From Aplectana chamaeleonis (taxonomy: Eukaryota; Nematoda; Chromadorea; Rhabditida; Cosmocercidae): 64,000 nt of DNA. The notes under the pieces were generated by a model. That model did no database searches. It saw only the letters and a list, made by a program, of their open reading frames with translations, and was not told the DNA's origin. Below, piece after piece: positions 35,490-46,970 of this stretch. The position numbers were made by a program, and so were the translations under genes. The stretch is taken from positions 402,501 to 466,500 of the forward strand of contig JAPDOI010000429.1 of NCBI GenBank assembly GCA_029168955.1. Reading direction: 5' to 3'. Numbering within the stretch: the first letter of the stretch is position 1; each line of letters opens with the position of its first letter.

Positions 35490-37359
35490 AATCTAGGTAA
35501 TCCATAGGGAAGGTTTCCGTATTTTTAAAAGTTATTTTTGAGCTCTTCATAAATTTTTTAATTAAAATTATAATATTGAGAATCGACTTTAGAGACTTAT
35601 GAACAATTGTTAGGCCGCGCAACGGAAAATGAAAAGGTTCAGAGTGTTAAACAACATTAAAAGATTTTAACATTGTGCGAATAGAGTTATACACGAATTC
35701 TAAATCACTGGTATGTTTCAAAGGAATGGAGAGAAGAAATTTGAGAAAGAGACTCACCTTTTCTTTCATCGAATCACTCCTGCGGAAAGATGGGTAATGT
35801 ATAGCAGCGAATTGCAAGTCAAGAAAAGTTTCATGTTAGCACATGTAAACATGCAAACTTTCATGAGTTAGCAAATCAATGCATTTCAGATAAGCGTTAC
35901 TTCTACAGGACAGTAATGGAAGGAAACAGACCTGTTGAGCAGTTGAGCTAGAACTTTGGAGTTTAGTGGAATACTGCTGAATAACGTGGAAAATACAAAG
36001 GAGAAGGAGCCAGTCTAGAGACAATCTCGTCACGCGACGAGGGCGGGGCCAGGCCCGCCCCACTTGCCCCCACGCCAGAGCGCCTCATCGGGCGCTTCTC
36101 AATTTCTCTTGAGCCCAAAAATGCTCTAGACTTAACCCAGCGTATTTAATCCTTTCCCGTCTAAAGTGTCTGCCGATTTATGGGTGTATACTAAATTGGC
36201 GACTATTTCTTCGATTCTATATCCCATATGAGCCCGACTCGAGATAGGAGAATTAACAAGAATGTTGTTTTTGGCCGAAGAGTCATGTTTTGACTGACAT
36301 AAAAACAAAAGAAAAAATTCTTCAGCTCTTCAAAAATGGGAATATCTGTGCGTACGAAACGTCCTCTGCACAGTCATTGTTAGCTGGTTTTCAGCTTTCT
36401 AGAAAGAGATGAAATAGGACGCTAAATCGAGGAAATCTGCTGGAAAACTCAAAATTTATAAATTTTCAAAAATTGCCATATAGCTTCCAAATGTCTTTTG
36501 TACTCTGAGGTTGGGTGTTCCGGAAATATTGTTGCTCACTGTTAGAATGAGTGGGTTCTAGTTATCGCAAAAATTGCACCAACACAGGAGATGGCATAAT
36601 GTCGACGGCAGGGGTTGCCTTTCGTCGGGCAGAGCGCCACCCTGGTTCGATTATAACCTCATCTAAAAACTCAGAAATGAGCGAATGGCCCAAGAGATTT
36701 CTATGTTTTGTTACAGCTGCTAATTCTATTTTCGAATTTCCAACATAACATGGGACAGAAATGGGACCTCGTCGGGTCTAGAACTTCTTAAAAATCATCT
36801 TTAAATTTCTTTGGAAACCCGATGCTACTTACCACTTTAAATTGATGTTAGAGGAGAAATCATATTAGCTGGACACATACGAATTCTAGAAATTTAAAAA
36901 TCGTCTCAACATCGGGGCGCAAAAGTAAAGAATTGCGGTATGTTTCGGCCACAAAGACTAACACGAACATGAGCAACATCCAACTGGACTCTATTTATGT
37001 AAAGTTTGCTTACGTTGAAAATCGATGTCTTACTTTCTAGAAGCTGAAAATTCAGCATAACCAGGTCACGTAACCTCGTATTCGTAGTTTTCTCAGGGCT
37101 CGATAGAACTTCCCACCCCGGAAAAATTGTTGGGAAAACCTGAAAAGTGATGTTAGCACAAATAACACTTAAATGTCGTTTCTTTCATGGAATATGATAG
37201 CATAAGTCTTTGCTGGAAAGTCAAATCCCGTAGGAATCGCTTCGATGTATTATATCTCCCTTGACTTCTTCGTTAAGTGCCCCATTTCATATAGTGAGGA
37301 AAATCAAAAACCGTTACATAGGAAAAGATTTTGCTGGCCAAAGGAATACTAGGTTGTGA
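35490..37359. other. Mostly unassigned; possible minus-strand exon fragments
   Basis: No domain was recognised. A GC-rich palindromic patch lies at about 36030-36052 (GGGCGGGGCC...GGCCCGCCC-like). On the minus strand an acceptor (CACTTTTCAG near 37144) opens a frame of about 44 codons, and another open stretch ends at about 36560. Either could be an exon of a gene on that strand, perhaps the SH3 gene at 39045-39321, but nothing links them. Confidence 0.35.
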
Positions 37360-37361
37360 TA

Positions 37362-38641
37362 TACCAGGTTGTTGAATAAGTTTTGTCTTTCGATAAGAGA
37401 GGGCATTGTTAACAGCCCAATTTTTTTGTTTTGTTGGTGCACTCTTCATATAAACGTATGTGAAGTTCCATTTCAATCTGTCGATTCGATTCTTTGTTTA
37501 CAAGCCATTTAGTGCTGCGCCGTGTCACAGCAATGGAAAAATTGAATACCGTGCAGAGATAAAATTCTTATTTTTGGAAGGTGTAGCACCAAAAAGAAAT
37601 TCACGAACGAACAGTAAAAAATGTACAACGATTGTTCACCTACAATTAGAACATTAGAAAGATGGTTACTGAATTTAAACGTGGTCGTACAAGCCTTGGA
37701 AGACGATCCACGAAGGACGTCCAAAAGCGCATCAACACCAGAAATCCATAGCCAAAATACAGGATATGGTTTTGGAAGATCGTCGATCGACTGAGAGAGA
37801 TTTAGAAGAGGCTCTGCACATCTCAATAGGCAGTGTGAGTCATATTTTAGGTTAAATTTTTGGTTTTAGAAAGGCATGGGCATGGCCGGCAGCTGTATCT
37901 CATAACAATGGAACAAAACACATTCTGATGCGACTTTACTCAGCAACATTTGGAGGCGTTTTAATAAGGATGAAGTGGATTATACTTTCATCACTATGGA
38001 CGAGACGTGGGTATATCACCATGATCCTGGAATTAAAACAAGAGGCTAAAGAGTGAAAGAACCTGGGATAGTTCGGCTTCGAAACGAGCCCGTGTCCGAA
38101 ATCGACCAAGAAGGTTATGGCATCAGTTTTTTTGGGATGCAAGAGAAATTTTGTAGATTTGAATTACTTGCAAACTGGTAAAACAAATATTTCTTAATAT
38201 TAGTGCAACTTTTTGGACCAGTTGAATGAAAAAAATCGTGAAAAAAGACCCGATTTGCAGAAGAAAACTCCTCTTCCATCAGGACATTTACACCGTGTCA
38301 CAAGAGCAATTCGACAATGGCTAAAATCCATAAATCAAAGTTCGAATTGTTGAAGCATCCACTGCATTCACCAGTGTTGACTCCCCCAACAACTTCCTAT
38401 TCGTTTCAGAACTCAAAAAATGTATGCGTGGCAAGCGTTTTTCATCACAGGAAGAGGTCATAACGGCAGTTGGATGCGTATTTCGCAGACCTTCCGGATT
38501 CTCACTTTAGGAGGATGGATCCACAGATTGCAGGATCGTTGGAGCAAGTGTATTAATGTTCAGGGGTTTAAATGAAGTGTATTTTGAACCGTAAAATTGT
38601 GTTTTCTTATCGAACGACAAAACTTATTGAACAACCTGGTA
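37362..38641 (+). mobile_element. Mariner transposon, full length, inactive
   Basis: A 1280-bp element bounded by TA duplications (37360-37361 and 38642-38643). Terminal inverted repeats read TACCAGGTTGTTGAATAAG at the left and its reverse complement at the right, continuing through TTTTGTC(T/G)TTCGATAAG. Length and TA target are typical of mariner. The same termini occur on the element at 63076. A bandit-like hookworm mariner is a possible relative, but I could not compare them. Confidence 0.9.
37510..38575 (+). pseudogene. Mariner transposase, broken by frameshifts and stops
   Basis: Reading the plus strand across frames gives recognisable mariner blocks in order: an N-terminal helix-turn-helix region with many breaks (about 37510-37830), the first catalytic region DYTFITMDETWVYHHDPG (about 37978-38031), and the C-terminal block GWIHRLQDRWSKCINVQG (about 38514-38569). 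Several stops and frame changes separate them, and the second catalytic block (HHDNAPSH-like) is not intact. The element therefore cannot encode an active transposase. Confidence 0.85.
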
Positions 38642-38643
38642 TA

Positions 38644-39044
38644 GAGGCAAAGAGGCCATCCAACACACTGAGTTTCGGAGAAAACCCCATTCGAAAATTC
38701 GGAGCATTCAGTTCGTTTTTTTTTTTGTCCGGTGAGTCTTTGTAATACGCCACATATGCCCGAAATTTGAAAGCCTGAGCCCCTTAACTTTTGAGGTTTC
38801 ACAATTCTTGGCCTGTTCTTTGCTAGATGATCGACCGGGAAAAACGCCTTTTCAGGCCACGGAGTAGTTTTCACGAGGCTTTAGCATTATGAGTACGCAA
38901 CATTGAGCTCTCAAAATTTGTCGGGCAAGTATCTCCACTCGGTTCATGCTTTGATTGAGAAGAAAAAATTAAATGTGGCCTTCTGCGCGCACGCTGCCTT
39001 CAAACTTCATTGGCGTAGGATGCTTTCAAAGTGTTTCGACGTAC
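38644..39044. other. Unassigned stretch next to the SH3 exons
   Basis: If the SH3 gene continues downstream on the minus strand, this is intron sequence starting with donor GTACGT at 39044-39039. The second half of an SH3 domain was not found here. Confidence 0.4.
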
Positions 39045-39124
39045 ATCATTCTGACGTACGCTCATTTCTTGTGGCAGTACGGCATCGTAATCGAGGATAA
39101 CGCGTGCTTGTTTCGTACCAACAT
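39045..39124 (-). CDS. Exon encoding the first half of an SH3 domain
   Basis: On the minus strand an acceptor (TTCGACATTTCAG) precedes an 80-base exon that ends at donor GTACGT. It reads VGTKQARVILDYDAVLPQEM then SVRQND. This fits the start of an SH3 domain: the ALYDY-like strand (VILDYDA), an acidic E-M-S-V matching the conserved E-L-S-F, and a final N-D where G-D is usual. The similarity is closest in style to endophilin-B-type SH3 domains, but that is a weak inference. The partner exon at 39228-39321 joins in phase. The second half of the domain was not found. Confidence 0.65.
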
Positions 39125-39227
39125 CTGAAATGTCGAATGCATCCGCCTTCCTCCCGTCGTAACTTCCGGGAAGTCGAGTATTTACCAATATGGAGACGTT
39201 CATATGTACAGACAGGAAATTTGAAAC

Positions 39228-39321
39228 CTACCTTCTCAGTTGAAACCGCATTACCTTGCTTCGAGTCTGAGGCGTTAGTCGTCATCAGTACTGCCGATGA
39301 ATTTCCCTGAACGTTAGCGTC
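39228..39321 (-). CDS. Linker exon upstream of the SH3 exon
   Basis: An acceptor (GTTTCCAG) at 39322 opens the frame DANVQGNSSAVLMTTNASDS and continues to ...NAVSTEKV. Donor GTTTCA at 39227 leaves one base that completes a codon with the SH3 exon; the stronger-looking GTAGGT four bases upstream would break phase. The Ser/Thr/Asn-rich, uncharged composition suits a disordered linker before a C-terminal SH3 domain. Intron length would be 103 bp. No further upstream exon was identified. Confidence 0.5.
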
Positions 39322-40069
39322 CTGGAAACTTTAGACTCATCAAAATAAAGGTACGGTGGATTAATGAAGATCCCTTTTTCATCAAAGGGTATGCTATTTA
39401 GAGGAGGAAGAAGTACATAAAATTGCCCATTCCAATGTTTCGTTCTGTTTCGTTGTCCTTCCTTTTTCTATTTCCAAGAGCGATGCTTCTGCAAATCATC
39501 AGAATCCCCTCGCTGACTCCAAGTGCAAGGACTAAGTCGGTGGGAAGTTTCTAGATGTCACGTGATAGAAGTTTCTCGAGGAAGAAGGAGAATAGTAATT
39601 TATGGGACTTCAGTCAATATAAGCGGATAGCATGAGTTAATGCAATACGTTCAAGTACGTAAGTCCTAAGGAATCCTATTGGAGATACACGCTCGCCAAA
39701 GGTGGTCGACATAAACCATAAATAGGCTCCACGGCACCTACCATGCCAACAACGACGTTTGAAGCGCTGAAAACTATCCAGGATGACAGTATTACTTGAG
39801 CATAATGTCTTCTACCCTTTAGTACCCTCAACACTTGCATTAGACCACCTTTCCTTCAGTTAGTTTTTTGGAACGGAGAATATTAACGGTAAGCAGGCAT
39901 GTTCTCTAATCCACCCATTCAAGCTGGGGTGGTAGTAAACCAGATAACATGCGATGTTAACCAAGACTTTTAACAATTATGAGGTTATTAGTCAGGACAA
40001 AAAAAACAGTGTTTAAAATCTCAAGGCCGAAATAAGCTTCTGTAGAAATCCTGAAGTAGACTTCTGAGC
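39322..40069. other. Unassigned stretch between SH3 exons and RTE
   Basis: Presumed intron or intergenic DNA. No convincing exon, repeat or RNA gene was seen on either strand. Confidence 0.4.
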
Positions 40070-40114
40070 TTGATTTGACTTGACTTAATCGGTTGGCTTT
40101 CTCGCCTGACGCGG

Positions 40115-42320
40115 TCATTCCGCATCTTCACCGAGGTGTGCCGTCCTAGTAGTCAGCCGTGTCCATTTTTCACGGCCTTCAGCCACAACTTTGAACACAT
40201 TCCATCCAGCTGTCACCTATTCCATTTCCTGCGAAACGAAACATCGCGCCTGAACTGTCTTTCGATGCCGAGTGACTTCAAATCCTCTTTAACCACATCC
40301 GTCCAAAACTTTCGCCTACGCCCAGGTGGCCGTTTCCAGACAGGATTTGGAAGCATTCTTAAAGCGCATGTTGTACGAGACGATCCGGCGTTTTTCTTAG
40401 TATATGCCCGAGCATTCGAAGTCGACTTTCCATTGCTGCTCGAGATGGCGTTAGGAGATGCTGCTGGCACCTCCTCGTGTCAAGCGTTGATGTACTGCGT
40501 CGATTTCCTTGTAAAGGTCTTCGTTATGCGCGGCATACACGCGGCCAGAAATATCCAAGCGAACGCCTAAAAAGCTTCCTCTCCGTGCAATTCAACCTTT
40601 CCATCTGCGTCTGGTAAAGCTGCCCCACGTCTCCCCGATCCGTGCATCATGATAGGGCGAATAGCGGATAGGTAGACGCGCAACTTGACATTCTTTTTCA
40701 CAACGGTGGTAGACCAGCACCACCAACACTTGGTTAGAGAATTAAATGCAGACGTAGCTTTCGCACATCGTTGTCGAATATCCGCTGCATAACTACCATC
40801 GTTCTTCAGCAAGCAGCCCAAATACCAGACATCGTCCACCAGTTCGATACGTAGTCCGTCCACACAAGCTCCCGTTAAAGGCCTCTGAGAGCCCCACATC
40901 TGCTTGCATTTGTCCGGACGAAGACGAAGTCCATAGGCTGCGGCATACTTTCGAAACGAGGTTCGGCAATCCTTTTGCAGTTTCGCGTTGTTTTCAGCGA
41001 ATAACACAATGTCGTCGGCGTACTCCAGGTCGACAAGGAGCGTCCTGATGGTGTTGAGATCACATCCGCCAGGACTGTTCTGCAACTCTACGCATGATGT
41101 CATCAACGGCGAAGTTGAAAAGAAAAAGGTCCTGCAACGGCTCCTCTGGTTTCGCTGCTCCTGTTTTCACCTCGAAAGCCTGACGAATCCGACAGGCGTA
41201 CGAACTGCCGTTGTTGTTCCTTTGTTCATGTCCTCGATTAACCAAACATACTTTTCCGGGACTCCATCTGCTCGCAGAGCATTGAGCTATCCGATCACGA
41301 TGGGAGAGTCGAACGCGGCTTCAAAGTCCAAAAAAGCAAGCTGTAATGGCTTCAGATACCGCTGCCACGATCTCAATTACTCTTCTCACGACGAACACTT
41401 GGTCGATGGTCGATCTTCCAGGTCGAAAACCGGCTTGCTCATCTCTGGTCGTTCTTTCACGATGTCTATAAGTCGCCTCGAGGATGATACGTTCTAAAAC
41501 CTGTACATGACACGAAGTAGAGAGATTCCTTTTGTAGTTCTTAGATCCGTGACGGATAGCTTCTTGTGAAGAGAGGTACGATGATCGCATGTCTCCACAG
41601 AACTCGGGTATCCTTTCGCCCATCCATATGGCACGGATGGTGTTGGTCATTTCACGAACCCAGACGGAGGAAGAGCTTTCAGCTATTCAGCAGTGATGCT
41701 GTCATCTCCACCTACCTTTCCATTCTTCATATACCGGACACAATCCAAAACTTCAGACTCAGTCGGCGGTTCCTCAATGACATCGTAATGTGCTCTCTGA
41801 ACATGCGGGAGCTCAGGTACTGATGGCGCTGGACGATTCAGTAGTGAACTGAAGTAACCCTTCCATATTGGCAGCGTCGCATCACCAACTGAACTCCAAT
41901 GGTAGTGTTCAAGACAGGAGAACATCTCTTCATCTTCCCGCTATACTGTCGCAGCTACGTGCAGGCTTTCTCTCCTTCTCCTCCCAAACCTTCTCGAACT
42001 CCTTAGCTCCTACACGTCCACTCGCTCGCGGTCACTTTGAAACTGCCGACGCAACTTCCTCCTCAGGACGCTTCTACTCCACGAAGTTTCCTGCAGTTCG
42101 GAGAGCACATACTCTGTTGTAGGTAGATGTTGTTTCTTCTGAGACGTAGGCAAACTTCTTCTTAGGCTGCGGCCAACCGGAGTGCCTCTTTCGAAGGTCC
42201 TGGATGCACTTGACAAAATAATCCGCGTCGCAAAGTTTCTTCTTAGTCCGTACTCCGATGTGAATAGAAACGCGTTGTCGAAAATTCCTTCTGCACTCTT
42301 CATCTCTAAGACTTGTCATG
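40115..42320 (-). pseudogene. RTE reverse transcriptase and C-terminal region, frameshifted
   Basis: Blocks in order on the minus strand: EECRRNFRQRVSIHIGVRTK (about 42300), PPTESEVLDCVRYMKNGKVG (about 41770), DEQAGFRPGRSTIDQVFVV (about 41440), LAFLDFEAAFDS, then LEYADDIVLFAENNAKLQ (about 41020) carrying the ADD catalytic pair, YGLRLRPDKCKQMW, and finally WKRPPGRRRKFWTDVVKEDL (about 40320). Several frame changes and stops separate the blocks, so no full protein can be made. The order and motifs are those of RTE-type reverse transcriptases of hookworms and related worms. Confidence 0.88.
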
Positions 42321-43180
42321 TCAATCCTCTGGAGACTGAGCGAGCCCTCGCTTTCTCTTATGAATTCTCGCAGTGAAGTTCAACAGAACAGGACGGTGAT
42401 CCGAATCGAATGCGACATCCCACACAGCTCTAGATCTTCGAATGTCCGATACTGGAATATTCCTCGTCAGGACATAGTCAAGCTGTAGTTCCAAAGTTGT
42501 CATCTTCCGCTTCCGCTGCTCTTCTCTGGAGATAGCTGGGTTGGTCCCTGCCACGTAAGCTGATGGCGGCGATGATTCCTCTTGAATGTAGATGCACAAT
42601 CAGACCACTGCGTTCACACAAGTCGACAAGGCGGTAGCCATTGTCCGATGTTTGCTCCACTGGGAAGAACCATTTACCGAGTACTTCGGATTCCCTGATC
42701 AAGTCCCATCTTCGCATTTGCGTCAATCCCCACGACAACAGCATGTTGACAAGGTATCCTGGTCAGCAACGTATTGAGTTCCTCATAAAAAAAAAAAAAA
42801 ACGCATCCTTCAAATTGTCTTCGGTGGTTTCATTGGGCGCATGAGCACTCACTATCCACAGATTGAATCCTCTGTGATCCCGCAGTCGTACGAATGCATT
42901 CGTGCACGACGTTGAGCCGAACTCCTTGACCATACCATTGAAATCCTTCCTTACAGCTATTGCACAGCCTCCCTCTCCTATCGTCAGCGTTACCGCAGTA
43001 GATGGTGTACTCTCCGACGCTGATGACGGGCGGTCTATCCTAGAGGCGGGTTTCCTGCAAAGCAGCAAACGGTGCATGGAGATAGCTCAGAAGTCTGGAC
43101 AGCGCAGTTTTTGGATATCACTCGATAGCGATCGACAGTTCAGGGTGGCGAAACTGTGGCTTGTGACCAGAGACCTCCAT
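42321..43180 (-). pseudogene. RTE endonuclease (EEP family) domain, frameshifted
   Basis: Starting near 43170, LATLNCRSLSSDIQK is the usual start of these endonucleases. GGCAIAVRKDFNGMVKEFGS and LWIVSAHAPNETTED follow, then SEVLGKWFFPVEQTSDNG in another frame. The domain ends with LQLDYVLTRNIP and AFDSDHRPVLLNF, which holds the catalytic SDH. A run of about 15 T (minus strand, at 42787-42801) inside LKDAFFFFF is an obvious frameshift point. Confidence 0.85.
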
Positions 43181-43378
43181 GAACTCCCTAGGTACGGATC
43201 CTAAGGTGTTATGGACCAGAGGCCTTGGTGTGCCGGACGGCGACACTTTTTATGCAATGTGTGTGATACTTTTCGCGATATAGCGTTGTGCACGCTATAT
43301 CGCTCGAACGTTCCCTGTGTACACTCAAACGTCTTCTGGGTTCAGTAGAAGCAGGGGCACCAACGAGCAGGTATCAAC

Positions 43379-43480
43379 CAGGGGTGTGCGTTTTTCGTTT
43401 TTCGATTTTTCGGTTTTCGTTTTTCGCCCTTTGGCGAAAAATCAATATCGAAAAAAACGAAAAAGTTTAAATTTTTTTCG
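43379..43480. repeat. TTTTTCG-rich low-complexity block with CAGGGGTGTGCG end
   Basis: CAGGGGTGTGCG is followed by repeated TTTTTCG and its complement CGAAAAA, forming an internal palindrome (TTTTTCGCCCTTTGGCGAAAAA). A mirrored block lies at 45470-45563 ending CGCACATGCCTG. The end sequence resembles hAT termini (CAGGGGTG). Confidence 0.55.
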
Positions 43481-43848
43481 GTCTGAAATTTGCGGTTCTG
43501 ATGCGACTTGCAGTCGATCCTTCGCTGCTTACAGATGTCTCCAGCAAGTTTGCACACGTCTCTGACTTTATTCCAGAATCAAGCAGAAGCAAACGTATGA
43601 TCTGCACCTTGCACGACGGTTCCTTCTACTACATCACTTTCGATTAAAAATTACATTGATGGAGCCGAAATTTTTTGAATTTCCTGTTTTTCAGCAGACT
43701 AAAACGACTCGGCGCATCTTTTGAGCATGGCCATAACTTTCAGGAATAATTCTCCGAAAAACCAAAAAATACACATTTCGACAGGCGGAAACATCACCAA
43801 TATAATAACGCTAATCGATTCCGCATAGCAGATAACCTGCATTGGTAA

Positions 43849-44691
43849 TTCGAAGGCAGCGTTCACGATAATCATTCTCGATGACTTTCCGCAGTGAAAT
43901 GATAGGCGAGAAGAATTCTATGCTCTCAGTGACGAAAAAATGGTTTAAAAATAGCTAGGAATGGCTAAATAATGGATGCAAACAGGCGTTCTGAGGTCAC
44001 CAGAAACTCCTCATGTCGCCTTTCCGCCCCTAGAACCTCGAGGTTGTGATAACATGAAGTACTCAAGTCAAGGAAATACTGATGAGCAGGCTAAACCGCT
44101 TGATTATCACTGTTATAACTTTGACTTTAACTTTTATTACACGCCCTTGCAGAAGTGTAGAAACATAGAAAAGGCAAAAAAACATCGAAAACATCAAGGA
44201 ATTTAAAAATGACAAGTTTCGAAAGGAAAAAACGTAAAACAATTAATAGATCCTTGCTCGACAATGTAGGTAATTTTGACAAGTGTTTTGAATTTAACAA
44301 GTTGATCGGTATCTGAACAGTATGACTCATCTTCAAGTATTCCATGCCGGCTCTGAAGGTGAAGAAGCCGCGCCACAAAGAGGTGCGCGGCTGACGGAAT
44401 TAAAGCTTGAACCTTTCTCTCCTAGTATTTGTTATATTTTGCTATGACTGAGCGCTCCGCTCTTTACTCCGCCCGGACTCATCCGAGCAAGATAAGCTTT
44501 AGCATCCTTCGTAGCGGCTGATTCCTCCACGCTCAAACGCTCAAAAGTCAACTTAATAAAGTGTGGCCCTCTTTTAGCAACAAAACACGGTTTCCGCGTT
44601 TTCTTCAAGCATGCCTTGCTGTATAGGGCACCAGAATTTCGGTAAACGAAAGAGATATCAAAAGTGCAATCTATTGTGAACACTGCTTTAA
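43849..44691. mobile_element. MITE family A copy, 843 bp, long form
   Basis: Left end TTCGAAGGCAGCGTTCACGATA; right end ATTGTGAACACTGCTTTAA. The right part (GCATGCCTTGCTGTATAGGGC and flanks) is the reverse complement of inner sequence in the copies at 52430 and 53221. The extra length suggests an inserted segment or a composite of two copies. Confidence 0.6.
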
Positions 44692-45469
44692 GTTCAGGAA
44701 AATTCGTTTTCGTTCAAGGTGTTCATGGAAAAGACGTGGAGAATTCTTTCTTTGGAGGCCCATAATTTTCAAGCGGAAGTCAACCTAAATTTTCCTGCTC
44801 CCTCTATCGATCTATACCAAAAAAAGTGCGAATAAAAACTTTCTAGGCGAATGGCATCAAGTACAGATCCATCAAGCGAAACTGATTGAACGTAACCCCT
44901 ATGTAGACACCGCGACTCAATGCATGTGGTTGCGTCGCGGCCATTACCGTCCAATAGCGCCGAGAGACTAAGCTACTGGTCAGTGTTGACCACGACGCAA
45001 TCGCTCACACTGAAATTCAACATGACAGCACAAAAATTCACGCAAGAGTGTGCTATCCATCAAGAACTATTGATGTTCGTCTCTGTACAACGTTTGTTCC
45101 GTTTTGATCTATGACTTGCCCACGACTTTCAACTTCTGCGAATTCGGTATTTTTTCATGAAATTGGGGACGACCTTCGAGCCCACAGTTCAGATCAAAAA
45201 CGTGAAAAAATGTGGATGTGATCGTTCAGAGAACCACCGCAGTTTTAAAACAAGAAGTTCACCACAAGAATTTAAGAAGGTGTTCAGCGCTAAAATTTTG
45301 CCAGGATTCGACGCTGCAACAAGGGTAAAATTCCTTAAATTGATACGCTGATTGGGTATGCTTTTGTGTCACCAAGAAAACATAATTCTGTCATTATTCA
45401 AAGCACTTCGATTACGTTGCCTTGTTTTTCCAGTCCAAAATATGCAATTACGAAAATAAAATGTTTCAA
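44692..45469. other. Unassigned stretch between MITE and Penelope element
   Basis: No domain, RNA gene or tandem repeat was recognised on either strand. Confidence 0.45.
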
Positions 45470-45563
45470 AAGACAAAAAATTTTTCGGTTTTTTTCGGAA
45501 TTTTTCGAATTCAAAACCGAAAATTTTTCGTTTTTCGGTTTCGAAGTTTTTCGCACATGCCTG
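45470..45563. repeat. TTTTTCG-rich low-complexity block ending CGCACATGCCTG
   Basis: Repeats of TTTTTCGG and CGAAAATTTTTCG end at CGCACATGCCTG, the inverted counterpart of the start at 43379. The Penelope-like reading frame is truncated exactly at this boundary. Confidence 0.55.
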
Positions 45564-46774
45564 ATTCAGCGGTAGCATCTTGTATGATCTCATTGCGCCA
45601 ACATCTACAGGATGTTCATCTCTTCGGCCTTGAACCTGAAGACATTGAAGAACTCCTCACTGCAGTTGTTGATTTCAACTTCTTTCGTTTCAACAACACC
45701 ATCTACAGACAAAGACGTGGTCTTGCTATGGGCAACAGACTTGCACCACTTCTTGCAATACTGTTCATGGACAACCTTGAAAGAAGTAGCCTTACACCGG
45801 ATGTAGTCTTCTACGGTCGCTACATTGATGACATACTAATAGTGGCCAAATCACGAGGAACGTTGCACCATATTCTGTCGAGCTTGAATTCCCAAAATGC
45901 AGCCATCCAGCTCACGGCAGAACGACCCGGTTCTGATGGATACCTCTCATTTCTGAACACCAAGATTAAAGTATCCAATCAGCGGGTTCACAACACCCGG
46001 TACACTGAGCCTGCATCGAAAAATGTTTTGCTCCATTCACGCAGCTGTCATCCATTATTTATGAAGAGCAGGATAGTGAGAAATTTTGCACGCGCAGCAA
46101 GAAAGTTGACCTCTGATAATCAGGGCTCGACGGAAAGGCAGATAAGAAAAATACTGCATGAAAGCTGCTATATGGATAGAGACCTGTACACATGGCGTCC
46201 ATATCGGCATTCTTTGTCAAACGCCACTTTGGTCCTTTCATACGTGAATGAGGCCTTCGCCAGGGATGTTAACACAGTTGTCCGCGGTTCTTCTCTTCCC
46301 CTTCGCCTGGTGTTCCGTCCACCACCCTCATTACGACAACTCTTAACGTCCTCGAGACCCTACGAAGATCGATGGGGCAGAGATGTCTGCACATATTGCA
46401 CAGGAAGTGAAAAAATCTGTCAACTACGTGATGTGGTCTAGAGGGTGCAATGTGAGATGTGTGGAGAATTCTATATCGGGGAGACAGGAAGACCATTAAG
46501 ATTTCGATTGGATGAGCACTTCAGAGCGTTACGCTCACCAAACTCCTATCCATGCAGCGCCTTTTCCAGACATCGGACTCTTCGCCACCTCGACGATGCT
46601 GTACCAAGAATGACAGCCAGCGTCTTACATAGAAACATCTCGGACACGGTAGAGAGGAAAATAAAAAGAAGCGATAGAGATAAAGAAATGGAGACCGCCC
46701 ATGAACAACCGGGAAGAAATGAAGGAAGCGCTGAGACTGCTAACAACGCATCTGGATTAGGCAGTGATACTTGA
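45558..46774 (+). pseudogene. Penelope-like element: reverse transcriptase plus GIY-YIG endonuclease, 5' truncated, one internal TAG
   Basis: One frame runs from about 45558 to TGA at 46772-46774 with a single in-frame TAG at 46439-46441. The reverse transcriptase part shows RGLAMGNRLAPLLAILF and GRYIDDILIVAKS (catalytic DD), then GYLSFLNTKIK and the HSLSNATLVLSYV region. After the TAG, CEMCGEFYIGETGRPLRFRL and DEHFRAL form a GIY-YIG endonuclease start (YIG, the R and the EH). RT followed by GIY-YIG defines Penelope-like elements. The fingers part of the RT is missing, so the copy is 5' truncated. The frame is otherwise intact, which implies a fairly recent insertion. Confidence 0.9.
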
Positions 46775-46970
46775 CCCGTGACCATCCACACGACATTGGT
46801 CCCCCAACCGGTCACTTGTCGTTAGCCCTGGGTTAGAGTCGGTCGTCTTCTGCAACCGCTTTCAAAAACAAAAACACCCAACCCGGTCAGACAATTTTCT
46901 CTTTACTGCCGTATCCTTATCGGTTTCTGATAGCACTTTATTTGAGCAATTGCCTTATAGTGTACTGTAA

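Larger units (their letters stand above)
40070..43205 (-). mobile_element. RTE-clade non-LTR retrotransposon, near full length, decayed
   Basis: The minus strand carries an apurinic-type endonuclease region followed by a reverse transcriptase region, the order of RTE-type elements. The ORF end (stop at about 40115-40117) is followed by a very short tail that finishes in TCAAGTCAAATCAAG-type short repeats; RTE elements typically end in such microsatellite-like tails rather than poly(A). The reading frame shifts at least seven times. No target-site duplication was identified. Confidence 0.88.

Noticed and set aside
36600..36660. Possible tRNA-like B box (GGTTCGATTATAACC)
   Set aside because: No matching A box or cloverleaf could be drawn upstream.
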